Source of the DNA: Hyphomicrobiales bacterium
GTDB lineage: Bacteria > Pseudomonadota > Alphaproteobacteria > Rhizobiales > Xanthobacteraceae
NCBI GenBank assembly: GCA_017305665.1
Contig: JAFKKH010000012.1
Span: forward strand, 123,617 to 187,616
Direction: 5' to 3'
DNA: 64,000 nt
Shown here: piece by piece, positions 51,348 to 59,840 of the stretch
Layout: each line of letters opens with the position of its first letter
Numbering within the stretch: the first letter of the stretch is position 1
Made by a program: the position numbers and the translations under genes
The notes under the pieces: model-generated
What the model was told of the DNA's origin: nothing
What the model saw: the letters and a program-made list of their open reading frames with translations, nothing else
The model's database searches: none

Positions 51348-52598
51348 TTACTTGGAGGTCAACTTGATGAAGCTCGGGAACTTCAGCTCGCCCTTGGCGA
51401 CCTCTTTCGGCCAGACCGGAACCTGCTTGCCGTCCTGCCACTGCAGCATGGCGCCGGTGATCAGGCCCTTGCCGTATTTCAGGCCGTGGGTGAACTGATT
51501 ATCCTTGCCGTAGAACTGGACGCGGCCGATCGTGCCTTCCCAGTCAGTCTTCTCGAGCGCCGCCACCATCTTGTCGGAGTCGGTCGATCCGGCGCGCTTG
51601 ATGGCATCGGCGAGGTAGTAGACCTCGTCATAAGAAGTGTAGCCGGCATAGGACGGATAGTTTCCGAACTTCTTCTTGAAGGCGTCGGCGAACGGCAGCG
51701 ACTTCGGCGTGATGGCGAGACCGGGACCGGACACGCCCTGATACAGCACGCCTTCGGATGCGTTGTTGGTATCCTTGCCGAAGGTTTCGTTGGTCGCCTG
51801 CGACGAGATGCCGAACATCGGGATCGGAACCTGCTGGTTCTTCCACTGCACGGTGGGCTGCACGCCGACGTGCGAAATGCCGGTGATGATCACGTCAGGC
51901 TTGGAAGCCTCGATCTTGTTGAAGATCGGCGTGAAGTCCGTGGTGTCCGGCGAGAAGCGGATGTGGTCGAGCACCTTGAGGCCGATCTTCGGCAGGCATT
52001 CCTGATAGCCGACATCGAGCGGCTTGGTCCATGCGGCGTCCTCGCTCATGATGACCGCGGTCTTCATGTGCTTGCCGTCGACCAGCAGATCCTTGGCAGC
52101 GTCGCAGACCGAGAGCGCCAGCGATGCCGATGTCAGATAGCCGTGGAAGGTGTACTTGTTCTTGTCGTAGTCCTTGTGAACCGCCTTGGTGATCTCGTTG
52201 CTGGCGGCGCCCGGCGTCACCATCACGGTTTTCAGCCGCGCGGCCCACGGCTCCAGCGCGAGTACGACCTCGCTGATGTAGCTGGTGATGACCGCGTTGA
52301 CCTTGTCTTCGTTCACCGCGCGCTGGAATGCGCGCACCGAATCGGCCGACGAGGAGTGATTGTCGTAGGTGACGATCTCGATCTTGCGTCCATCGACACC
52401 GCCCTTGGCATTGATCTCATCGGCGGCGAGTTGTGCGGCCTGCGGGATCGAGGCACCGGCGATAGCCTGGGCTTCCGCGATAACGCCGATCTTGATCGGA
52501 TCGGCCGCGCGCGCCGGGCCTGCGCTCAGTCCCAAAGCAATCGCTCCCGCAAGAGCGATCAACGATGCTGAACCGCATAAGGATGTTTTGAATGACAT
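51348..52598 (-). CDS. LIV-type ABC substrate-binding protein (first operon)
   Basis: A 416-residue periplasmic binding protein. A Sec signal (SLCGSASLIALAGAIALGLSAGPARA) is cleaved probably after ARA. Mature blocks are DPIKIGVIAEAQAIAGASIPQAAQLAADEINAKGG, FTPIFNKIEASKPDVIITGISHVG and YASYDEVYYLADAIKRAGSTDSDKMVAALEKTDWEGTIG-like text, as in amino-acid-binding LivJ relatives. The ligand is not predictable. It opens the operon livJ-livH-livM-livGF-SDR, and has its own promoter with a leader hairpin. Confidence 0.9.
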   Translation of the reverse strand: MSFKTSLCGSASLIALAGAIALGLSAGPARAADPIKIGVIAEAQAIAGASIPQAAQLAADEINAKGGVDGRKIEIVTYDNHSSSADSVRAFQRAVNEDKVNAVITSYISEVVLALEPWAARLKTVMVTPGAASNEITKAVHKDYDKNKYTFHGYLTSASLALSVCDAAKDLLVDGKHMKTAVIMSEDAAWTKPLDVGYQECLPKIGLKVLDHIRFSPDTTDFTPIFNKIEASKPDVIITGISHVGVQPTVQWKNQQVPIPMFGISSQATNETFGKDTNNASEGVLYQGVSGPGLAITPKSLPFADAFKKKFGNYPSYAGYTSYDEVYYLADAIKRAGSTDSDKMVAALEKTDWEGTIGRVQFYGKDNQFTHGLKYGKGLITGAMLQWQDGKQVPVWPKEVAKGELKFPSFIKLTSK

Positions 52599-52625
52599 GA
52601 TTGTTGCCTACCTTTTACCGTTGTC

Positions 52626-52644
52626 ATCGGGCGATGAGCCCGAT
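52626..52644 (-). other. Leader hairpin upstream of the first livJ-like gene
   Basis: A perfect 7-bp stem, ATCGGGC / GCCCGAT, with a five-base GATGA loop lies in the predicted untranslated leader of the binding-protein gene, about 27 bases before its ATG. It may shape mRNA stability or initiation; no known riboswitch fold was recognised. Confidence 0.4.
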
Positions 52645-52667
52645 CTTGTTATTTTGCCCTTGAATTG

Positions 52668-52695
52668 ATTGTATCGCGGCTGGCAGGCGCAGCAA
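52668..52695 (-). promoter_or_regulatory. Putative promoter of the first LIV operon
   Basis: Read on the minus strand, TTGCTG (52690-52695) and TACAAT (52668-52673) are separated by 16 bases, giving a start near 52660 and a leader of about 60 bases. This is the best sigma-70-like pair in the 293-bp gap. Confidence 0.5.
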
Positions 52696-52891
52696 GCGCA
52701 AGCAGCGCAACCTTTTGAAGGGGCTTACTGTTAGGCTGTGAGTCACGCGAAGGTCAACATTGCACTGCAGCGTTGCGCGATGGCCGACTTTAGTTCAATG
52801 CACTGCGACGAGAATTTGAGCAGTTCGCCGCACGAGTGTTCAAATTGAGAGCGGGTCGCAAGTGATCATCTAAATTATCCGGGGAACGAAC

Positions 52892-53971
52892 GTGAGCAAT
52901 AGTAAGAAACAATATCGGATCGCAGTTATTCCGGGCGATGGCATCGGCAAGGAAGTGGTCCCCGAGGGACTTCGGGTTATGGAGGCCGCTGCCAAGAAGC
53001 ACGGCGTCAACCTCAAGCTGGATCATTTCGATTTCGCGTGCTGGGATTATTACGCCAAGCACGGCCAGATGATGCCTGACGATTGGAAGGATCAAATTGG
53101 CTCACACGATGCGATCTTCTTCGGCGCGGTCGGCTGGCCCGAAAAAATTCCGGATCACATTTCGCTGTGGGGATCGCTGATCAAATTCCGCCGCGAGTTC
53201 GATCAATACGTCAACCTTCGCCCGGTACGGCTGATGCCCGGCGTGCCGTCGCCGCTGGCGAACCGCAAGCCCGGGGATATCGATTTCTGGGTGGTGCGTG
53301 AAAACACCGAAGGTGAATACTCCTCCGTCGGCGGCCGCATGTTCCCGGATACGGATCGCGAATTCGTCACTCAACAGACCGTGATGACGCGCGTCGGTGT
53401 CGATCGCATTCTGAAGTTTGCGTTCGATCTCGCGCAATCGCGGCCGAAAAAACACCTGACCTCGGCGACGAAGTCGAACGGCATCTCGATCACGATGCCG
53501 TACTGGGACGAGCGGGTGGAGGCGATGGCCAAAAACTATCCCAAGGTCAAATGGGACAAGTATCACATTGATATTCTTACCGCGCTTTTCGTGCTGCATC
53601 CGGACCGCTTCGATGTCGTCGTCGGCTCGAACCTGTTCGGCGACATCCTGTCGGATCTCGGTCCAGCCTGCACCGGCACGATCGGCATCGCCCCCGGCGG
53701 CAATATCAATCCGGAACGGAAATATCCGTCGGTATTCGAACCGGTGCACGGATCGGCGCCGGACATCGCAGGGCAGGGCATCGCCAACCCGATCGGGCAG
53801 ATCTGGTCGGGCGCGATGATGCTGGAGCATCTTGGCGAAAAGAACGCCGCGGCGGCGATCGTTAGCGCCATCGAGCGGACGCTGGCGGAACGCACGTTGC
53901 GCACGCGCGATCTCGGCGGCAATGCCGACACCATGGCTTGCGGCAAGGCCGTCGCGGAAATGGTGGAGTAA
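52892..53971 (+). CDS. Tartrate / D-malate dehydrogenase-type decarboxylating enzyme
   Basis: A 359-residue member of the isocitrate/isopropylmalate dehydrogenase family. The active-site blocks are VRENTEGEYSSVGGR, with the catalytic Lys region DKYHIDILTALFVLHPDRFDVVVGSNLFGDILSD and the NAD-binding NPERKYPSVFEPVHGSAPDIAGQGIANPIGQ. The VFEPVHGSAPDIAG pattern fits tartrate dehydrogenase and D-malate dehydrogenase (TtuC/DmlA group). It oxidises (and often decarboxylates) tartrate, malate or isopropylmalate with NAD and a divalent metal. The GTG start at 52892 has GGGGAA upstream. It stands alone with its own 293-bp upstream gap. Confidence 0.9.
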   Translation: MSNSKKQYRIAVIPGDGIGKEVVPEGLRVMEAAAKKHGVNLKLDHFDFACWDYYAKHGQMMPDDWKDQIGSHDAIFFGAVGWPEKIPDHISLWGSLIKFRREFDQYVNLRPVRLMPGVPSPLANRKPGDIDFWVVRENTEGEYSSVGGRMFPDTDREFVTQQTVMTRVGVDRILKFAFDLAQSRPKKHLTSATKSNGISITMPYWDERVEAMAKNYPKVKWDKYHIDILTALFVLHPDRFDVVVGSNLFGDILSDLGPACTGTIGIAPGGNINPERKYPSVFEPVHGSAPDIAGQGIANPIGQIWSGAMMLEHLGEKNAAAAIVSAIERTLAERTLRTRDLGGNADTMACGKAVAEMVE

Positions 53972-54001
53972 GACAAGCACAACGCGCCCGCGGTTTATTT
54001 A

Positions 54002-54126
54002 CCTCTCCCCGCAAGAGCGGGGCGAGGTCGGATCGTGTAACGATCCGGGTGAGGGGCGAGCACTTTCCTCATCGTGTGGTTCAGCGTTCGTGACTGACCA
54101 CCCCTCTCCCCGCAAGAGCGGGGCGA
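54002..54126. repeat. Direct repeat of a 24-base hairpin unit
   Basis: Two identical 24-base copies, CCTCTCCCCGCAAGAGCGGGGCGA, lie at 54002-54025 and 54103-54126. Each forms a stem CCCCGC / GCGGGG with loop AAGA. Between them is another hairpin, GGATCG / CGATCC (54030-54045), and a CCGGGTGAGGGGCGAG segment. The block sits between two convergent genes and fits the common Bradyrhizobium-type CCCTCACCCGG... intergenic repeats. It may also act as a bidirectional transcription brake. Confidence 0.8.
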
Positions 54127-54131
54127 AGGAG

Positions 54132-55043
54132 TTAGCCCGCCGCGATCCGGCGGCAGTGCTCCCACGACGCGTGGATCAGATTCTCGTTCGCTTCCGGCGT
54201 GCGGAATGCCGAGTGCGCCGACAGCGTCACGTTTGGCAGCTTCGTAAGCTCGTGATCGGCGGGTAGCGGTTCCACGTTGAAGACATCGAGCCCGGCATGG
54301 CGGATGTGACCGGACTTCAGCGCTGATATCATCGCAGTCTCATCCACCAGCGCGCCCCGCGCCGTGTTGATGAAGATGACGCCCGGCCGCATGGCCGCGA
54401 TGCGGGCAGCGTTGAGAAAGCCGCGCGTCTCGTCGTTGAGCAGGAGATGCAGCGACACCACGTGGCTGTCGGCCAGTAGTTTTTCCAGCGCGACGAATTC
54501 GACGCCGTCAGCTTTTTTCGGCGTCCTGTTCCAGGCGATCACCCGCATGCCGCTGCCGCGCGCGATGCGCGCGACTTCCGCTGCGATGCCGCCGTAACCG
54601 ATCAGGCCAAGCGTCTTGCCCGTCAGTTGCATGCCGTCCTCACGGAGCCAGTTGCCGGCGCGCATGCCGCGATCCATGGCGGCGAGGCCGCGTGCCGCGG
54701 CCCACATCAGCGCGACCGCGCATTCAGCGACAGCCGTATCGCCATAACCCTTGATGGTGTGGACGATGATGCCGAGTTCGGCGAGTTCTTCCGGATTCAT
54801 GTAGCTGCGCGCGCCGGTGCCCAGGAACACGACGTGCTTCAGGCCTTTGCACTGACGGGCGATCGCGGTCGGCAGCCCGGTGTGATCGATGATCGCGATC
54901 TCCGCGCCGTCGAGCGCGGCGGGAACTTCCTCCGATGCAATGTCGGCATTGCGGTTGACACGCACCGCCGGATCGCCGTCCCGCCTTTGCCGCTCGAAGA
55001 TATCGCCGAGCGAGCCGTTGGCGTCGATGAACACACCGCGCAT
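54132..55043 (-). CDS. D-2-hydroxyacid dehydrogenase family protein
   Basis: A 303-residue NAD(P)-dependent dehydrogenase that interconverts D-2-hydroxy and 2-oxo acids. The nucleotide loop is LGLIGYGGIAAEVARIA; catalytic residues are Arg in FINTARGALVDE, Glu in the following block (AMISALKSG, DVFNVEPLP) and His in TLSAHSAFRTPEA. The ATG at 55043 has GGAG six bases upstream; ATG 55049 has no spacing. It overlaps the carbamoylase-like gene direction closely (24 bases), so the two are probably cotranscribed. Confidence 0.9.
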   Translation of the reverse strand: MRGVFIDANGSLGDIFERQRRDGDPAVRVNRNADIASEEVPAALDGAEIAIIDHTGLPTAIARQCKGLKHVVFLGTGARSYMNPEELAELGIIVHTIKGYGDTAVAECAVALMWAAARGLAAMDRGMRAGNWLREDGMQLTGKTLGLIGYGGIAAEVARIARGSGMRVIAWNRTPKKADGVEFVALEKLLADSHVVSLHLLLNDETRGFLNAARIAAMRPGVIFINTARGALVDETAMISALKSGHIRHAGLDVFNVEPLPADHELTKLPNVTLSAHSAFRTPEANENLIHASWEHCRRIAAG

Positions 55044-55067
55044 GGACATCTCCAATTATGACTTCGT

Positions 55068-56318
55068 TCAGCCGACGATGCCGGCGAGCGACAGCACGGT
55101 ATGCAGCAGCACGTTGGCACCAGCGCCGCAGTCGGCCTGCGTGGCGTCTTCCAGTTCGTTGTGGCTGATACCGTCCTTGCAGGGCACGAAGATCATCGCC
55201 GCCGGCACGACGGTCGCGAGGTTGCAGGCGTCATGCCCCGCGCCGGAGGTGATGCGCCGGTTGGAATAGCCGAGCGACTTGGCCGCGGTCTCGACCGCAT
55301 CGACCAGCTTGTCGTTGAAGATGGTCGGCGGCTTGCGCCAGATCGCATCGACCGAAATATCTACCCGGCGGCGGGCCGCGATCTCGGCACAGGCCGCGCG
55401 CAAATCCCGATCGATGGCTTCGAGTGTATCGGCGTCGGGGCTGCGCACGTCCATGGTGAAGGCGATCTCGCCCGGAATGACGTTGCGCGAGGGATTGGCG
55501 ATCACGGCCTCGCCGAGCGTGCCGACAGCGTTCGGGCCATGCGCCTTGGCAATCCGCTCGACACTAAGCGCGACTTCCGCGAGCGCGCCCATGGCGTCCC
55601 GGCGCAACGGCATCGGCGTGGTGCCGGCGTGACTTTCGAATCCGACGATCTTGCCGTCATACCAGGTGATGCCCTGGCCTCGATCGACCACACCGATCAC
55701 CTTGCTCTCGGCCTCTAGCAGCGGTCCCTGCTCGATATGCAGTTCGACGAAGGCGCCGAGCTTCTGCGCGCCGACCGCATCGTTGCCGCGATAGCCGATG
55801 TCGTCGAGCGCCTGGCCGACACTGACGCCCGCGAGATCGGTGCGCGCCAGGATATTCTCGGTGGTGTATTCGCCGGCATAGGCGGCGGACGCCATGGTGG
55901 CCGGCGCGAAACGCGAGCCTTCCTCGTTGGTCCAGTTGACGATGCAGATCGGCGCGTCGGTCTCAATGCCGGCATCGTTCAAGGTGCGGACAACTTCCAA
56001 TGCGGCGAGTGTGCCGAGCACGCCGTCATACTTGCCGCCGGTCGGCTGCGTATCCAGATGCGAGCCGAGCCCGACCGGAAGCTTCGACATGTCGCGGCCC
56101 TTGCGCAGGCCGAACATGGTGCCGAGCGCATCGACGCGCACTTCGAGGCCGGCGGCCTCGCAGGCCTTGCGAAACCAGTCGCGCACCTGCTTGTCTTCCG
56201 GTCCGAGCGTCAGCCGCCGCACGCCGCCCTTTGGGGTCGCGCCGAATTTCGCGGTTTCGTGGATCGTATCCCAGAGACGGACACTGTCGATCTGAAGGTT
56301 CGATGCGGTCTTTGCCAT
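55068..56318 (-). CDS. Zn-dependent hydrolase, N-carbamoyl-amino-acid hydrolase / allantoate amidohydrolase type (M20)
   Basis: A 416-residue metal hydrolase that removes the carbamoyl (or amide) group from N-carbamoyl amino acids or ureidoglycolate-like compounds. Metal ligands are placed as in the HyuC/AllC family: His/Asp in GLGSHLDTQPTGGKYDG, Glu-Glu in NEEGSRFAPA, His in LHIEQGPLLE and the C-terminal His in GAGHDACNLATVVPAAMIF. A dimerisation domain spans about residues 210-330. It is 24 bases upstream of the 2-hydroxyacid dehydrogenase and 72 bases from the LysR gene stop. The reading fits ureide or hydantoin-derived amino acid use; a dipeptidase-like substrate is possible. Confidence 0.9.
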   Translation of the reverse strand: MAKTASNLQIDSVRLWDTIHETAKFGATPKGGVRRLTLGPEDKQVRDWFRKACEAAGLEVRVDALGTMFGLRKGRDMSKLPVGLGSHLDTQPTGGKYDGVLGTLAALEVVRTLNDAGIETDAPICIVNWTNEEGSRFAPATMASAAYAGEYTTENILARTDLAGVSVGQALDDIGYRGNDAVGAQKLGAFVELHIEQGPLLEAESKVIGVVDRGQGITWYDGKIVGFESHAGTTPMPLRRDAMGALAEVALSVERIAKAHGPNAVGTLGEAVIANPSRNVIPGEIAFTMDVRSPDADTLEAIDRDLRAACAEIAARRRVDISVDAIWRKPPTIFNDKLVDAVETAAKSLGYSNRRITSGAGHDACNLATVVPAAMIFVPCKDGISHNELEDATQADCGAGANVLLHTVLSLAGIVG

Positions 56319-56390
56319 GCAGCTTGTCCGTTCTTCTGTGCGTCGTTTGCCGAAAGACGGCTCCGTTCTTGACCTGCGGCGGGCGGAGCG

Positions 56391-57365
56391 TCAACCGGCG
56401 CGTTTTCGCGGCGACGGTCTTGCCGCCTTGGCCTTGGCAAGCGGAAGGGGCGTGACGTCCGGCGATGAGGCTTGCGTCAGTTGCCCGCTCTGCGCGAGTT
56501 TGACGGCGAGATCGGCGACCAGTTCGACCGCAACCGTGTCGGGTGAGGCGAGCCAGCTCGCGGAGAAGATGAGCGGCGGCAGTTCGATGTCGGTCGACAG
56601 CATCTGCAGGCGGCCGTCGGCCATCTCGCCTTCGACGATCGCGCTCGGAATCACGGCGATGCCGAGTCCTTCGGTCGCCATATGGATGACGGTGGCGAGC
56701 GAGGCGCTGGCGTGGAGGCGGATCTGCGGCAGGTCCGGCCGGTTGAACAGCGACCGCACGAGTTCATAGGGCTGGGTCTTGCGCGGGAAGGTGATGATCG
56801 GAAATCGCGCCAGATCCTGAATCGTCAGTTTCTCCTTGCCGAGACCCAGCGCGGGGCTCGCGACGAAACCGATCGGATAGCCGCCCAGCACGCGATTGCG
56901 AACCGTGGAAATCGACAGCGGTCCCATTAGAAACGCGAGCTCGATCTCCTGCGCCAGCAGGCGCGCCCGCAGATTTGAGGTGATGTCGACCTCGATCTCC
57001 AGCGACAGGTTGGGATAGGTCTGGTTGACGCTCTTGATGAGCTTCGGCAACCAGGTGTGCACGATGGTCTCTGCCACGCCGAGACGCAGCACGCCGCGCG
57101 TCGCCGAACGATCGGTGACCGCCGCCATCATTTCGGATCGCAGGCCGATCAACTTCTCGGCATAGACCAGCATCTGCCGCCCGCTCGGTGTCGGCGAAGC
57201 CATGCGCCGGTCACGCTGCAACAGCCGTACGCCCATTTCGCGCTCGAGTTGCGCGATACGCTGGGAAATCGCCGGCTGCGTGGTGTTGAGCTTCTGCGCC
57301 GCGCCGCGAAAACTCCCGAGGTTGACGACCCAGAGAAATGTCTCGATGGCCTTGAAGTCGGTCAC
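56391..57365 (-). CDS. LysR-family transcriptional regulator
   Basis: A 324-residue LysR protein. The N-terminal winged helix has FLWVVNLGSFRGAAQKLNTTQPAISQRIAQLEREMGVRLLQRDRR (about residues 10-55), and the co-inducer domain includes TFPRKTQPYELVRSLFN and PSAIVEGEMADGRLQML. A basic Ala/Lys/Pro tail ends the protein. The GTG start at 57365 has GGGAG nine bases upstream. It is divergent from the DUF1445 gene with a perfect T-N11-A-type dyad between them, so it is the likely regulator of that operon and perhaps of the metabolic genes behind it. Confidence 0.92.
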   Translation of the reverse strand: MTDFKAIETFLWVVNLGSFRGAAQKLNTTQPAISQRIAQLEREMGVRLLQRDRRMASPTPSGRQMLVYAEKLIGLRSEMMAAVTDRSATRGVLRLGVAETIVHTWLPKLIKSVNQTYPNLSLEIEVDITSNLRARLLAQEIELAFLMGPLSISTVRNRVLGGYPIGFVASPALGLGKEKLTIQDLARFPIITFPRKTQPYELVRSLFNRPDLPQIRLHASASLATVIHMATEGLGIAVIPSAIVEGEMADGRLQMLSTDIELPPLIFSASWLASPDTVAVELVADLAVKLAQSGQLTQASSPDVTPLPLAKAKAARPSPRKRAG

Positions 57366-57383
57366 AATGGCGGGCTCCCGGTG

Positions 57384-57402
57384 CGATAAAATTGATTTAT
57401 CG
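57384..57402. promoter_or_regulatory. LysR box (T-N11-A dyad) between LysR and DUF1445 genes
   Basis: A perfect 7-bp inverted repeat, CGATAAA - ATTGA - TTTATCG, contains the LysR consensus T (57387) - N11 - A (57399). It lies 19 bases from the regulator start and about 80 bases before the DUF1445 ATG, the normal place for a LysR activation site. Confidence 0.7.
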
Positions 57403-57405
57403 ATT

Positions 57406-57433
57406 TTGATTAAAAACCACGATTAGACATTAT
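57406..57433 (+). promoter_or_regulatory. Putative promoter of the DUF1445-LIV operon
   Basis: TTGATT (57406-57411) and CATTAT (57428-57433) are separated by 16 bases, just downstream of the LysR dyad. The weak -10 is consistent with an activator-dependent promoter. Low confidence. Confidence 0.35.
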
Positions 57434-57483
57434 GCTAGACCTGTGCGCCCAATGGTGTCGAGGAAAAACGAAACGGGGGGCCG

Positions 57484-58302
57484 ATGGTCAGCGTTGCGAA
57501 AGCTGAGCGGATGCGTGATGGCACGGCGGTTGCGCCGAGCGTCGCGGCGCGGCATGCCTGCCGCAACGGCATGGCCTCGACGACTGCCGGCGTTGCGAAC
57601 GGCTACGTGCAGGGCAACCTCGCGATCCTGCCGGAAAAATTCGCTTCGGCCTTTCATCGCTTCTGCCAGCTCAACCCGAAACCGTGCCCGATCATCGGCA
57701 TGTCCGATGTCGGCGATCCCCGCATTCCGGGGCTTGGACTCGATCTCGATATCCGCACCGACATTCCGCGCTACCGCGTGTGGAAGGACGGTGAGGTGGT
57801 CGAGGAACCGACCGACATCATGGCGCAGTGGCGCGACGATCTCGTGGCCTTCGTGATCGGCTGCTCGTTTTCATTCGAGGAAGCGTTGCTTGCCGACGAC
57901 ATTCCGATCCGTCACATCGAGCAGGGCGTGCGCGTGCCGATGTATCGCACCAACATCGCATGCGCGTCCGCGGGGCCATTCGCCGGACCCATGGTGGTGT
58001 CGATGCGGCCGCTGAAGCCGGCCGATGCCATCCGCGCCGTGCAGATCACATCGCGCTTTCCGTCGGTGCATGGCGCACCGGTTCATCTCGGATTGCCGCA
58101 ATCGATCGGCATCGCCGATATCGCGAAGCCCGATTACGGCGATCCCGTATCGATCGAGCCTGACGAAATACCCGTGTTCTGGGCGTGCGGTGTGACACCG
58201 CAGGCCGTGATCGCTGCGGCAAAGGTTCCGTTCGCAATTACCCATGCGCCCGGACTGATGCTCGTGACCGACCTTAAGAACAAGCAGCTTGCCGTACTTT
58301 GA
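57484..58302 (+). CDS. DUF1445 putative hydro-lyase (D-glutamate cyclase-like family)
   Basis: A 272-residue cytoplasmic protein of the UPF0317/DUF1445 family. Recognisable blocks are [96 protein letters not shown] and [13 protein letters not shown]. The family is annotated as hydro-lyase and is related to the N-terminal part of mammalian D-glutamate cyclase; a cyclisation or dehydration reaction is therefore possible but unproven. GGGGGG precedes the ATG. It starts a run of genes with a complete LIV transporter. Confidence 0.9.
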   Translation: MVSVAKAERMRDGTAVAPSVAARHACRNGMASTTAGVANGYVQGNLAILPEKFASAFHRFCQLNPKPCPIIGMSDVGDPRIPGLGLDLDIRTDIPRYRVWKDGEVVEEPTDIMAQWRDDLVAFVIGCSFSFEEALLADDIPIRHIEQGVRVPMYRTNIACASAGPFAGPMVVSMRPLKPADAIRAVQITSRFPSVHGAPVHLGLPQSIGIADIAKPDYGDPVSIEPDEIPVFWACGVTPQAVIAAAKVPFAITHAPGLMLVTDLKNKQLAVL

Positions 58303-58389
58303 GGCTTTGACTTAATTCCAATCGACACGGACCTGTATCTGTCCGAATACCATTCGCCAGAACAACATCGATTACCCCGGAGGAATATC

Positions 58390-59634
58390 ATGACCATTAC
58401 GCGCCGAACCGTATTGCTGGGAGCAACCGCTTCCGCCGCATTGTTGCCGATCGCAGCGCGTGCCGACACGAAGGAGGTCGTGATCGGCGTGCTGTATCCG
58501 CTCTCCGGCTCGAGCGCGCAGATCGGTGTCGACGCCAAGCACGCTTTTGAAACGGCGCAGGATATCATCAACAACAAGTACGATTTCGATCTGCCGCTGG
58601 CGCGCGATGCCGGGCTCCCTGGCCTTGGCGGTGCAAAAATCCGTCTCGTGTTCGCTGACCACCAGGCCGATCCGCAAAAAGGCCGCGCCGAGGCCGAACG
58701 TCTCATCACTCAGGAGAAGGTCTGCGCCATCGTCGGTACCTACCAGAGCGCGGTGGCGGTTACCGTCAGCCAGGTCTGCGAGCGCTACCAGATTCCATTC
58801 ATCTCTGCCGACAACTCATCGCCGAGCCTGCATCGTCGCGGTCTGAAGTTCTATTTCCGCGCCGCGCCTCATGACGAGATGTTCTCGAAGGCGATGTTCG
58901 ATTTCTTCGATGCGCTGAAGAAGAAGGGGCAGAAGATCGAGACACTGGCGCTGTTCCACGAGGACACGATTTTCGGTACCGATTCCGCCAATGCCCAGCT
59001 CAAGCTCGCCAAGGATCGCGGCTACAAGGTTGTTGCCGACATCAAGTATCGCGCCAACTCGCCGTCGCTCACCGCTGAAGTGCAGCAGCTCAAGGCGGCC
59101 AACGCGGACGTGCTGATGCCTTCGAGCTACACCACCGACGCGATCCTGCTGGTCAAGACCATGGCCGAGCTCGGCTACAAGCCGAAGAATATCGTGGCGC
59201 AAGACGCCGGCTTCTCGGAGAAGGCGCTCTATGACGCGGTCGGAGACAAGCTTGAAGGCGTGATCTCGCGTGGCAGCTTCTCGCTCGATTTGGCGCAGAA
59301 GCGTCCGATGGTCGGCAAGATCAATGAGATGTACAAGAAGAACTCGGGCAAGGACTTCAACGATTATTCGTCGCGCCAGTTCATGGGCCTGATTGTGATC
59401 GCCGAGGCGATCAACCGCGCCAAGTCCACCGACGGCGACAAGATCCGTCAGGCCCTGGTCGCAACGAACATTCCTGGCGATCACACCATCATGCCGTGGA
59501 AGGACATCAAGTTCGATGCGCAGGGTCAGAACGACGATGCCGACCCGGTGCTGCTGCAATACGTCGGCAAGAAGTTCGTGACCATCGCACCGCCGCAGGC
59601 GGCGGTGGCCGAAGCCATCTGGCCGATGAAGTAA
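58390..59634 (+). CDS. LIV-type ABC substrate-binding protein (second operon)
   Basis: A 414-residue periplasmic binding protein. The leader has a twin-arginine (MTITRRTVLLGATASAALLPIAARA), so export may be by Tat. Mature blocks are EVVIGVLYPLSGSSAQIGVDAKHAFETAQDIIN, the Walker-less ligand domains with VCAIVGTYQSAVAVTVSQVCERYQIPFISADNSSPSLHRRG and GKDFNDYSSRQFMGLIVIAEAINRAKSTDG. It precedes livHMGF-type genes across a repeat-containing gap. The ligand is unknown; nearby DUF1445, carbamoylase and hydroxyacid dehydrogenase genes suggest a small amino- or hydroxy-acid. Confidence 0.9.
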   Translation: MTITRRTVLLGATASAALLPIAARADTKEVVIGVLYPLSGSSAQIGVDAKHAFETAQDIINNKYDFDLPLARDAGLPGLGGAKIRLVFADHQADPQKGRAEAERLITQEKVCAIVGTYQSAVAVTVSQVCERYQIPFISADNSSPSLHRRGLKFYFRAAPHDEMFSKAMFDFFDALKKKGQKIETLALFHEDTIFGTDSANAQLKLAKDRGYKVVADIKYRANSPSLTAEVQQLKAANADVLMPSSYTTDAILLVKTMAELGYKPKNIVAQDAGFSEKALYDAVGDKLEGVISRGSFSLDLAQKRPMVGKINEMYKKNSGKDFNDYSSRQFMGLIVIAEAINRAKSTDGDKIRQALVATNIPGDHTIMPWKDIKFDAQGQNDDADPVLLQYVGKKFVTIAPPQAAVAEAIWPMK

Positions 59635-59647
59635 GGTGAGGTCATCG

Positions 59648-59817
59648 CGTCATCCCTGCGCAACGGCTTCGCCGTTGTCGTTGGAGGGGCGAGCCGTACT
59701 TGCGGCGAACCTCGAAGGATGCGCGAGGTCCCGTTATGGTCATCTTTCGAGGCGCGCGCGACCGACTGATGCAGTCTGCGTGAGCGGCATTTGTTGCGCG
59801 CGCACCTCAGGATGACG
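59648..59817. repeat. Dispersed palindromic repeat, copy 2 (longer, degenerate left end)
   Basis: The gap between the second binding-protein and LivH genes holds CGTCATCC at 59648, CCTCGAAGGATG near 59710, CATCTTTCGAGGCGCGCGCG near 59741 and CACCTCAGGATGACG ending at 59817. The right end matches copies at 15295 and 63143. The left end is altered and 40-60 bases longer. Confidence 0.75.
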
Positions 59818-59840
59818 TCTTCTACTGCGGAGCAGTGTCC

